Source: Anaerolineae bacterium
GTDB lineage: Bacteria > Chloroflexota > Anaerolineae > B4-G1
DNA: 13,296 bases
Direction of reading: 5' to 3'
Assembly (NCBI GenBank): GCA_027079895.1
Contig: JALWUZ010000637.1
Location: forward strand, 1-13,296
Positions 1 through 5,970 of the stretch are shown one piece after another. Position 1 is the stretch's first letter, and each line of letters starts with the position of its first letter. The notes beneath the pieces were generated by a model that ran no database searches, was not told the origin of the DNA, and saw only the letters and a list, made by a program, of their open reading frames with translations. Position numbers and translations under genes: made by a program.

Positions 1-1
1 G

Positions 2-430
2 ACCATCCCTGACCTGGGGACGGCCCTGGGCGGGGACTGGGAGATGGTCTGGCGGGACACCCTGGGGGAATTCGTCGCCGGACTCTACTTGGCGACCGGC
101 CTGCCGGAGGACGAGGCCCTGGCCGCCGCCGCCGGTTGGGGAGGGGATACCGTCGTCATCTGGGAGGACGCCGACGGGCGGAGACTCCTCGTCTGGCGGA
201 CGTTGTGGGACACCCGCGCCGACGCCGAGGAGTTCGCCGCGGCGATGGCGACCCTTGTCCAACGCCGCTACCTGCCGGTGCAGCCTCTATCGCCGCCGGA
301 CGGCCTGGGCGGCCGCTGGTGGGAATGGGACGGCGGTTCGCTCTACCTCGCCCGCGTGGGGCGGTACGTCACCTACGCCCAGTCCCCCGACACCGCCTTG
401 CTGACCGCCGTCGTGGAGGAGTTGCCTTGA
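2..430 (+). CDS. C-terminal part of an unrecognised protein (5' end outside window)
   Basis: The reading frame is open from base 2 to a TGA at 428-430, so the first ATG at 44 need not be the start; the gene most likely begins to the left of the window. About 142 residues are visible. They are acidic and rich in tryptophan, with a Gly-Trp-Gly-Gly-Asp motif near residue 46 and repeated short strand-like segments ending in a YVTYAQSPD stretch. No signal peptide or membrane segment is visible in this part. The style recalls C-terminal halves of large hypothetical, possibly peptidase-like, proteins of Chloroflexota; that is family recall only. The stop is one base before the ATG of the recombinase-like gene, so the two are probably co-transcribed. 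Function is not assigned. Confidence 0.75.
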   Translation, partial: TIPDLGTALGGDWEMVWRDTLGEFVAGLYLATGLPEDEALAAAAGWGGDTVVIWEDADGRRLLVWRTLWDTRADAEEFAAAMATLVQRRYLPVQPLSPPDGLGGRWWEWDGGSLYLARVGRYVTYAQSPDTALLTAVVEELP

Positions 431-431
431 G

Positions 432-1364
432 ATGACCGCACAACTGCCCCTGCCGGAGATTGGCCCGGACGCTCCGCCACCGCTGACCCGCCGCTCCTCC
501 CTGCGCAGCGCGACGGCGGCCTTCGAGCGCTACATGCGCCGGAAAGGCTTCTCCGAGCACACCGTCAAAGCCTTCCTCTACGACCTCCACATCCTGGCCC
601 AGTTCACCGGGCCGGGCGTCGCCGTCGGCGACATCTCCACCCACGACCTGGAGCAGTTCGTCCACTGGCTGACCCACGAGCGGGGCGTCGAATGCACCTC
701 CAAATCCCGCGCCCGCCGCGTGACCACCCTCAAAGTCTTCTTCGGCTGGCTGGCCGAGACGGAAGTCCTCCACGCCAACCCCGCCGACCCCATCGTCCAC
801 CAGCCGGTCTCGACCTCTATGCCGCGCGTCCTCTCCGACGCGGAAATCCGGCGGGTGCTGGCGGCGACGGAGGCTCTGCGGGCGGCCGCGAAGCCGGATG
901 CCCGGCCCCACCTCCTGGTGACGCTCCTGCTCCACACCGGAATCAAAAAGGGCGAGTGCATGCACATCGCCCTCGAACATCTCGACCTCTACGACCCCGC
1001 CGGGCCGTCCCTCTGGATTCGGTACGCCAACCCCCGCCGGCGTCACAAGGAGCGCAGGTTGTCACTTCCCCCCCACTGGCCGGAGGTGCTGGAAGAGTAT
1101 CGGGAGCAGTACGACATCCGGGACATGCTCTTTCCCTGCACCGCCCGCAACCTGGAGTACGTCCTGCGCCACGTAGCAGACCAGGCCGAACTGTCCGCCG
1201 GGCTCTCCTTCGAGATGTTGCGCTGGACTTGCGCCGTCCGCGACTACCGGGCCGGGATGGAGCCGGACGCCCTGCGACAGAAACTCGGCCTTTCCAAGAT
1301 CTCCTGGCGGGAGGTCAAAATCAAGTTGGAACAACTGACCGCCCGTCTCCCCGTCAACGGATAG
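432..1364 (+). CDS. Tyrosine recombinase-like protein lacking the catalytic residues
   Basis: 310 residues with the XerC/XerD layout: an N-terminal SAM-like DNA-binding domain (about 25-110, with FERYMRRKGFSEHTVKAFLYD) and a C-terminal catalytic-type domain (about 130-305). Aligned by eye with XerD, the first catalytic Arg (TGLRxSE) is Lys172 in TGIKKGE. The beta-hairpin Lys appears as Arg203 in front of HKERRL. HxLR reads EMLR, so His becomes Glu261 while Arg264 is kept. The second His (LGH) is Leu287, and the nucleophilic Tyr position is Lys296. There is no tyrosine after residue 272. The fold should therefore bind DNA but cannot cleave by the known mechanism, which points to an architectural or regulatory role. 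The ATG is one base after the previous stop; GGAGGA at 415-420 lies 11 bases upstream. The 3' end overlaps the convergent greA by 11 bases. Fold is confident; loss of catalysis is inferred from motifs. Confidence 0.85.
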   Translation: MTAQLPLPEIGPDAPPPLTRRSSLRSATAAFERYMRRKGFSEHTVKAFLYDLHILAQFTGPGVAVGDISTHDLEQFVHWLTHERGVECTSKSRARRVTTLKVFFGWLAETEVLHANPADPIVHQPVSTSMPRVLSDAEIRRVLAATEALRAAAKPDARPHLLVTLLLHTGIKKGECMHIALEHLDLYDPAGPSLWIRYANPRRRHKERRLSLPPHWPEVLEEYREQYDIRDMLFPCTARNLEYVLRHVADQAELSAGLSFEMLRWTCAVRDYRAGMEPDALRQKLGLSKISWREVKIKLEQLTARLPVNG

Positions 1365-1827
1365 CGACGATGCGGAAGGCGATCTGCCCGGCGGGAGCGT
1401 CCACCACCACCCGCTCCCCCACCTTGTGCCGCAACAGGGCCCGGCCCAGTGGCGACTCGTGGGAGACGTTCCCGTTGGACGGGTCCGCCTCCGCCGGGCC
1501 GACGATGCGGAAAGTCTCCTCGTAGTCGCTCCCCTCCTCGATGACGGTGACGCGGCTTCCGATTCCCACGTACTCGCTGCCCTCGTTCTCCTCGATCAGC
1601 ACCGCGTCCCGCAGCATCACCTCCAACTGTCGGATACGGCCTTCCAGAAAGCCCTGCTCCTCTTTGGCGGCGATGTAGTCCGCGTTCTCCGAGAGGTCCC
1701 CCTGCTGAATCGCCCGGTGCAGCCGGTCGGCCAGGGCCGGGCGTTTGACGTTGACCAGATAGTCCAACTCCTGCCGCAGTTTCTCTACCCCTTCGGCGGT
1801 CAGGTACACTTCTTGCTGTGCGCTCAT
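1354..1827 (-). CDS. greA: Transcription elongation factor GreA
   Basis: GreA binds in the secondary channel of RNA polymerase and stimulates cleavage of backtracked transcripts. At 157 residues it matches the usual length of about 158. The N-terminal coiled coil spans about 8-75 and carries the tip GDLSENADY (43-51), whose Asp44 and Glu47 correspond to the metal-coordinating acidic residues of E. coli GreA. The C-terminal FKBP-like domain contains the family signature SHESPLGRALL (122-132). The chosen ATG is preceded by AAGAGGT at 1830-1836, very close to the start, and by GGAGG about 13 bases upstream. It is the last gene of the ABC-dgkA-greA unit and runs 11 bases into the convergent recombinase-like gene, leaving no room for an independent terminator. 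Confidence 0.97.
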   Translation of the reverse strand: MSAQQEVYLTAEGVEKLRQELDYLVNVKRPALADRLHRAIQQGDLSENADYIAAKEEQGFLEGRIRQLEVMLRDAVLIEENEGSEYVGIGSRVTVIEEGSDYEETFRIVGPAEADPSNGNVSHESPLGRALLRHKVGERVVVDAPAGQIAFRIVAIR

Positions 1828-1848
1828 CTACCTCTTAAGCCTCCTCAT
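1828..1848 (-). other. Six-codon in-frame minicistron between dgkA and greA
   Basis: An ATG at 1848-1846 overlaps the dgkA stop as ATGA. It is followed by AGG AGG CTT AAG AGG and a TAG directly abutting the greA ATG, in the same frame. It would encode MRRLKR and stop. The AGGAGG inside it doubles as a Shine-Dalgarno-like sequence for greA. It may only be a chance by-product of the ribosome binding site, or it may couple dgkA and greA translation by termination and reinitiation. What is seen is the exact codon arrangement; the role is inference. Confidence 0.35.
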
Positions 1849-2243
1849 CGAACAGATAGCAACCACCGTTGCCGGTAAACCGTCAATCGTCCCCAGAGCG
1901 GCGGGCCGAGGATCAGCAGGCCGACGACGACGGCGATGATGGCCGTCAGCAACACCGCCCCTGCTGCCACGTCCTTGACCACCTTCGCCAGAGGGTGATA
2001 ACCGGGGCTCACCAGGTCAACGAGCGTCTCCGCCACCGTGTTCAACATCTCGCCGACCAGCACGAACCCGATGGTGAGCGTCAACACCGCCCACTCCGTC
2101 GCCGCGAGCCCCAGCCAGACCCCCAGCGCGACCGCCGCTCCGGCCACCATCAGATGTATGCGGGTGTTCCGCTGCGTGCGCCAGGCGTACCACAGTCCCG
2201 CTCCGGCGTACCGGAAACTATCCCGCAGACTGCCGCTGCGCAT
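1845..2243 (-). CDS. dgkA: Diacylglycerol/undecaprenol kinase, DgkA family
   Basis: A small integral-membrane lipid kinase of 132 residues. DgkA family members phosphorylate diacylglycerol or, in Gram-positive-type versions, undecaprenol, feeding the lipid carrier used for cell-wall synthesis. The signature GEMLNTVAETLVDL (64-77) supplies the conserved Glu65, Asn68, Glu72 and Asp76, followed by HPLAKVVKDVAAGAVL with Lys90-Asp91. Three hydrophobic helices are visible at about 31-48, 50-64 and 91-113. The sequence resembles the undecaprenol-kinase type more than E. coli DgkA, so that substrate is the better guess. The ATG lies three bases after the ABC ATPase stop, with GGAGAG inside the end of that gene. 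The extra tail after 113 is basic and not diagnostic. Confidence 0.92.
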   Translation of the reverse strand: MRSGSLRDSFRYAGAGLWYAWRTQRNTRIHLMVAGAAVALGVWLGLAATEWAVLTLTIGFVLVGEMLNTVAETLVDLVSPGYHPLAKVVKDVAAGAVLLTAIIAVVVGLLILGPPLWGRLTVYRQRWLLSVR

Positions 2244-2246
2244 CGC

Positions 2247-2930
2247 TCAAGTGCTCTCCAGAATCTTCCCGTCTCGCAGTTGAATCACCCGCTCGGCGAA
2301 CTTCGCCATGCGGGGGTCGTGGGTCACGTAGATGACCGTCGTCCCCTGCTCGCGGTTCAGCCGGGCGACCACCTCCATCACCTCGAAACCGGTCTCCGAA
2401 TCCAGGTCGCCGGTGATCTCGTCCCCGATGAGAATCGGCGGGTCGTTCGCCAGGGCGCGGGCGATGGCGACCCGCTGCTGCTGCCCGCCGGAAAGTTCGG
2501 AGGGGTAATGCTGCGCCCGGTCCCCCAGGCCGACCAAGTCCAGGAGGTACTCCACCTTGCGCCGTCGCTCCCGACGCCCGACGCCGGCCAGTGCCAGCGG
2601 CACCTCGACGTTCTCCCAGGCGGTGAAGTTCGCCAGGAGGTTGTAGTTCTGGAACACGAACCCCATCTTGGTGAGCCGCATCTCCGACAAGGCGTCCTCC
2701 GACAGGGCGACCACGTTCTCCCCGTCCACGATGACGTGCCCGCGGCTGGGCTCCTCCAGGCCGCCGATGATGTTCAGCAAAGTCGTCTTGCCGGAGCCGC
2801 TCGGCCCCATCAGGCAGACCATCTCGCCGCGCAGCACATCGAGGTCTATGCCGCGCAGGGCCTGCACCGCCTCGCGGCCCATCAGGAACGACTTGTGGAT
2901 GTTGACGCAACTGACGATCACGTCCGGCAT
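2247..2930 (-). CDS. ABC transporter ATP-binding protein, LolD/MacB type
   Basis: A complete ABC ATPase of 227 residues. It has Walker A GPSGSGKTT (42-50), Q-loop Gln94, signature LSGGQQQR (146-153), Walker B ILIGDE with catalytic Glu171, and H-loop His204. Overall it matches the MacB/LolD/FtsE-like class that pairs with FtsX/MacB-type permeases for lipoprotein or peptide export. The usual DEPTGNLDS after Walker B reads DEITGDLDS here. No permease gene lies beside it, so its partner must be elsewhere or it may have a regulatory role. The ATG has GGAGG at 2936-2940, five bases upstream, and a promoter candidate at 2949-2977. It heads the unit with dgkA and greA. Confidence 0.93.
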   Translation of the reverse strand: MPDVIVSCVNIHKSFLMGREAVQALRGIDLDVLRGEMVCLMGPSGSGKTTLLNIIGGLEEPSRGHVIVDGENVVALSEDALSEMRLTKMGFVFQNYNLLANFTAWENVEVPLALAGVGRRERRRKVEYLLDLVGLGDRAQHYPSELSGGQQQRVAIARALANDPPILIGDEITGDLDSETGFEVMEVVARLNREQGTTVIYVTHDPRMAKFAERVIQLRDGKILEST

Positions 2931-2948
2931 ATCGGCCTCCGGCGGCCT

Positions 2949-2977
2949 ATTGTACCATCATCGGGGGGAGGGCGCAA
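2949..2977 (-). promoter_or_regulatory. Promoter candidate for the ABC-dgkA-greA unit
   Basis: Read on the minus strand: a -35-like TTGCGC (2977-2972), a 17-base spacer and a -10 TACAAT (2954-2949, 5 of 6 consensus). The -35 half lies inside the last codons of the MFS gene. Transcription would start near 2942, giving a leader of only about a dozen bases that carries the GGAGG of the ABC gene. The -10 is convincing; the -35 is weak. Confidence 0.55.
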
Positions 2978-4220
2978 TCTGCCTTTCCGCCTGCCGCACC
3001 CACAGCACCGGCGTCAGCAGGAGCATCAGACCGCCCATCGCCGCCAGCGCGACGGCGACCCCGAACCTGTCCGCCAGCGCACCCACGATAGGCGCCAGAA
3101 CCGCCATCATCACCGTCTTGGCCTGCGCCTCGACCGAGAGCCCGGAGGCCATCACCCGGTTCGAGATCTGGTCGCTGATGAAGGCCACGTTCATCGGGCG
3201 GCGCAGGTTTTGGAGGACGTAGAACCCGATGAAGACCAGAATCGAGAGGATGACCCAGTTGCGCTGGAGGGCGAGCCCGGCGACGAAGAGGAACCCGGCC
3301 CCGATGAGGAACGTCGTGTTGATGGCACGGGTGAGGTCGCCGAACCGCTTGCTGAAGCGGGCCGCGTTCTTCGACGAGTAACTGGTCAGCAGGTAGAGCA
3401 CGAAATAGACCCCGCCGATGATGACCGCCGACCGCTGCTTCTCGTCGGCGGCCAGCAGCACCGGCAGCGAGAGCGCGAAAGTCTTGAGGATTGGCTGGAG
3501 GTACTCCTTGGTGCCCTTGAAGAAGGCCATAAAGCCCGCGCTGTTCATTATGGCCCGCATCGCCTCGCCGTCCATGAAGATGGAGGCGAACGTCTTGATG
3601 GTCGTGACCACCTGCTGTTTTATCGCCCCTTTGCGCATCGCCACCAACTGACCGTCCAGTTCGCGGGGATAGGTCATCAGGTTGAAGAGATCCACCACGT
3701 AGGGCACGATGGTGGCGACGAAAATGAAGCGGTAATCCCCCGTGTAGAAGACCAGCGCGGCGGCAAGCAGCGAGTTCACCGCGGAGCCGAATTGAGAGGC
3801 GGCCCGCGTGCTGCCGTAATACTCCACCTTCAGGTGTTGCATCTGGTTGAGGTTGAGGTACTCCAATATCAGGGCCTTGTGCGTGCCGGAGCGGAGCGCG
3901 TCCCCCAGCGCGAAACAGAGCATCGCCAGGGCGTAGAGGTAGAAGTTGTGGAAGAGGAAGAAGATGATGAAGGAGGCGATGTAGGCACTGAAAGCCATCA
4001 CCATAGACTTCCGGCGACCGAAGGCGTCGGCGTAAACGCCGGTGGGGATTTCGAGGAGGTTGGTCGCCAGGTCACGGATGGAGTACAGCAGCCCGATTTG
4101 CAGGAACGAGAGCCCTCCTTCCCGGAAGAACAGGATGATGAACGGCTCGAAGAGTCTGAGGTTCTTCAAAAACCCGTAGAGGGCGAAACGGAAGAACATC
4201 CGGTCTTTTTTGAAGGTCAC
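2958..4220 (-). CDS. Major facilitator superfamily transporter
   Basis: A 420-residue multi-spanning inner-membrane protein with about 12 hydrophobic segments. MFS motif A is clear in the loop after the second helix: GVYADAFGRRK (61-71). Substrate is unknown; no close drug- or sugar-specific motif was recognised. I chose the GTG at 4220-4218 rather than the ATG at 4277. The GTG has AGGGAGG at 4227-4233, six bases upstream, and overlaps the nuclease stop as GTGA, the classic layout for translational coupling. The next residues (TFKKDRMFFRF) lead straight into the first helix, while the longer version would add a hydrophilic stretch buried in the nuclease gene. Co-transcribed with the nuclease from the promoter near 5844-5871. 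Confidence 0.9.
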   Translation of the reverse strand: MTFKKDRMFFRFALYGFLKNLRLFEPFIILFFREGGLSFLQIGLLYSIRDLATNLLEIPTGVYADAFGRRKSMVMAFSAYIASFIIFFLFHNFYLYALAMLCFALGDALRSGTHKALILEYLNLNQMQHLKVEYYGSTRAASQFGSAVNSLLAAALVFYTGDYRFIFVATIVPYVVDLFNLMTYPRELDGQLVAMRKGAIKQQVVTTIKTFASIFMDGEAMRAIMNSAGFMAFFKGTKEYLQPILKTFALSLPVLLAADEKQRSAVIIGGVYFVLYLLTSYSSKNAARFSKRFGDLTRAINTTFLIGAGFLFVAGLALQRNWVILSILVFIGFYVLQNLRRPMNVAFISDQISNRVMASGLSVEAQAKTVMMAVLAPIVGALADRFGVAVALAAMGGLMLLLTPVLWVRQAERQIAPSPR

Positions 4221-5815
4221 TGAGTGCCTCCCTGGTTGCGGTCTTGAGTTGTCGGCGCGTGCGGCTCGACTTGCCAATCCACTATACCGCGCCCTTCCAG
4301 ACTGAAACTTACTCCCACGTGGTAAACCGGTTTGCCGGTGGAGAGGTATCGCTCATCGTATCCCCGCTCGCGGATCTGCTCTAGCGCGGCCGCTGCCTCG
4401 CCGCCCATCTTGAACTCGAAGATGTATACCCCTTGCCTGGTCTCCACCACCGCGTCTATGCGCCCGCGATTCGTCCGTACCTCTGCCTCCACGTGCAGCC
4501 CAATCAACTTGAAGAGCAAGTAGAATATCGTCTGGTAGTATCGCTCGCGGGGGATTTGGATGTCGTAAGGTATCCCGGCGAAGAAAACCTTGAGGATGTC
4601 GAAGAAACGAGACCAATCGGCCTCCCTCAAAGCGGTGACCAGTTCCCAGACGTATCCTCCGGCTTCCCCCTCCTCGACCGGTCCAAACGAGCCGAGCAGA
4701 CAGCGCAGGAATGACCGCTCCACCTCGTAGTTGGGGTAGTACAGCCGATACAACCCCTCCGTGTCGCTGACCTGCTCGTACTTCTTGATGGTCAGATACC
4801 CCGCCTGGAACAGCAGCGGGATGATGCGCAGATTCTCCAGGTCGTAACTGCTGAACGCCAGATCGTCCACCGTCAGATGTTCCAGATTGCGGACATCGTA
4901 CCGCCGTTGTTTGATGAGGTTGATGAGGAACGTCGGGGTGGCGGTCTCGAACCAATGGCTCCTGAACTCCAGCGTGTCGAACAGCAGGAGGAGCGAAAAG
5001 GGGTTGTAGACCGACACACACCGCCGCGAGAAGCAGAACCCATCGTACCAGTAGGCGATCTTCTCCAACACCGCCGCGCGGCTGCTGCCCTCCGCCGCCG
5101 CCAGCCGTTCGATGTACCCGGCGAAAGCGGCCCTCATCTCCGCGCCGGTGATGCCGAGCAGGGCCGAGTAGCGATTGTCCATCGTGATGTCGTGGAGATG
5201 ATTGAGCCCGGAGAAGACCCCTACCTTGCTGAACTTGCTCACGCCGGTGAGGAACACGAACCGCAGGTACTCACCCATCCCCTTGAGGATGGTGTAGAAC
5301 CCCTGCAACACCTTGCGGATGCGCTTGGCCTCCTCGATGTCGTCCAGGTGGTCAATGATTGGCTTGTCATACTCATCCACGAGGACGACGACGGGCCCCC
5401 GCTCCGCCAGGGCGCGGATGAGGTCGGCGAACTGCTCGTTGTACTCTCCCTCCGCCAGCGTCACATCGTGCTGGCGGGCGATGACCCCCACATACCGCTT
5501 GAGAGCCTGCTTCACCCCCGCCGCCGTGTCCGCCTGGATGACGCTGAGATCCATACGAATGACGGGGTAGGGACGCCAGTCGTAATCGCTCCCGTGAATC
5601 CACAGCCCCCGGAACAAATCTCGTTGTCCCTTGAAGATCGCCTCCAACGTCGAGACTAGCAGGCTCTTGCCGAACCGTCGGGGGCGCGAGAGAAAGTACA
5701 CCACCCCGCCGGTAATCAGACGGTAGATGTACTCCGTCTTGTCCACGTACAGGCGGCCTTCGGTGACGATCTTCTCGAATTCCTGAATCCCGATTGGCAG
5801 AGGCTTGAGTTCCAT
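4217..5815 (-). CDS. AAA-like ATPase with C-terminal PD-(D/E)XK nuclease domain
   Basis: 532 residues matching the AAA-ATPase-like/PD-(D/E)XK_9 (formerly DUF1703) architecture. The N-terminal part opens with PLPIGIQEFEKIV and YVDKT, then a P-loop-like SRPRRFGKSLL (43-53, Lys50) and a Walker B VVLVDEYDKP (143-152). The C-terminal nuclease core shows GRID (Asp454) and IFEFKM (Glu467, Lys469), followed by an EQI helix (Gln480). The family is widespread, patchily distributed and often multi-copy; its biological role is not settled. The ATG is preceded by GGGAGGG at 5821-5827. GC content looks lower than in flanking genes (33 of 60 in the sampled stretch 4741-4800, against 47 of 60 in 8161-8220), consistent with acquisition by transfer. 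It is first in a two-gene unit with the MFS transporter. No residue loss or frameshift is visible, so it should be active. Confidence 0.93.
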   Translation of the reverse strand: MELKPLPIGIQEFEKIVTEGRLYVDKTEYIYRLITGGVVYFLSRPRRFGKSLLVSTLEAIFKGQRDLFRGLWIHGSDYDWRPYPVIRMDLSVIQADTAAGVKQALKRYVGVIARQHDVTLAEGEYNEQFADLIRALAERGPVVVLVDEYDKPIIDHLDDIEEAKRIRKVLQGFYTILKGMGEYLRFVFLTGVSKFSKVGVFSGLNHLHDITMDNRYSALLGITGAEMRAAFAGYIERLAAAEGSSRAAVLEKIAYWYDGFCFSRRCVSVYNPFSLLLLFDTLEFRSHWFETATPTFLINLIKQRRYDVRNLEHLTVDDLAFSSYDLENLRIIPLLFQAGYLTIKKYEQVSDTEGLYRLYYPNYEVERSFLRCLLGSFGPVEEGEAGGYVWELVTALREADWSRFFDILKVFFAGIPYDIQIPRERYYQTIFYLLFKLIGLHVEAEVRTNRGRIDAVVETRQGVYIFEFKMGGEAAAALEQIRERGYDERYLSTGKPVYHVGVSFSLEGRGIVDWQVEPHAPTTQDRNQGGTQ

Positions 5816-5843
5816 CCTGTCCCTCCCGGCGTCATCCCCGACA

Positions 5844-5871
5844 ATTGTATCCCATTGTGCCCTGGCGTCAA
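5844..5871 (-). promoter_or_regulatory. Sigma70-type promoter of the nuclease-MFS unit
   Basis: Minus strand: -35 TTGACG (5871-5866, 5 of 6), a 16-base spacer and -10 TACAAT (5849-5844, 5 of 6). Transcription would begin near 5837, just before the GGGAGGG of the nuclease gene. An 8-base palindrome ACAATTGT (5841-5848) covers the downstream half of the -10 and could serve as an operator. This is the best-scoring promoter in the window. Confidence 0.68.
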
Positions 5872-5872
5872 C

Positions 5873-5900
5873 TTGCGGCCCGCCCCAAATCCCCTATAAT
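5873..5900 (+). promoter_or_regulatory. Promoter of the rightward four-gene unit
   Basis: Plus strand: -35-like TTGCGG (5873-5878), a 16-base spacer and a perfect -10 TATAAT (5895-5900). The start point would be about 5906-5908, at the first base of the hairpin that follows. The -35 box is one base away from the -35 of the leftward promoter, so the two polymerase footprints must overlap. Confidence 0.62.
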
Positions 5901-5905
5901 TGCAA

Positions 5906-5939
5906 CTGTCCCCCGCGCCGGAAATCTGCGGGGGGACAG
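5906..5939 (+). promoter_or_regulatory. Stem-loop at the predicted 5' end of the rightward transcript
   Basis: CTGTCCCCCGC (5906-5916) pairs with GCGGGGGGACAG (5928-5939), with one extra G bulged, around an 11-base loop: an 11-pair, very GC-rich stem. It begins at the predicted start of transcription and ends about 20 bases before the GGAGG at 5959-5963, leaving the ribosome site free. There is no U-run, so it is not an intrinsic terminator. A 5' stabilising hairpin or a protein-binding site is the likely role (inference). Confidence 0.55.
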
Positions 5940-5970
5940 GGACGTCCAATCACCAACCGGAGGTTACGCG

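Noticed and set aside
432..1364. Integrase marking an integrated mobile element
   Set aside because: The catalytic residues are gone, and no tRNA gene, flanking direct repeats, phage genes or insertion-sequence ends are visible nearby.
1869..4223. A 784-codon plus-strand open frame
   Set aside because: It is antisense to three well-identified genes (dgkA, the ABC ATPase and the MFS transporter). Its product is a low-complexity mix of Arg, His, Gln, Asp and Glu, typical of the shadow of GC-rich coding DNA.
4221..4277. ATG start for the MFS transporter at 4277
   Set aside because: It lies inside the nuclease coding sequence and adds 19 hydrophilic residues; the GTG at 4220 has a good ribosome site and a GTGA overlap.
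5845..5970. Upstream start of the repeat membrane protein
   Set aside because: It would translate the promoter and hairpin, while the ATG at 5971 has GGAGG at the right distance and begins with a normal anchor sequence.
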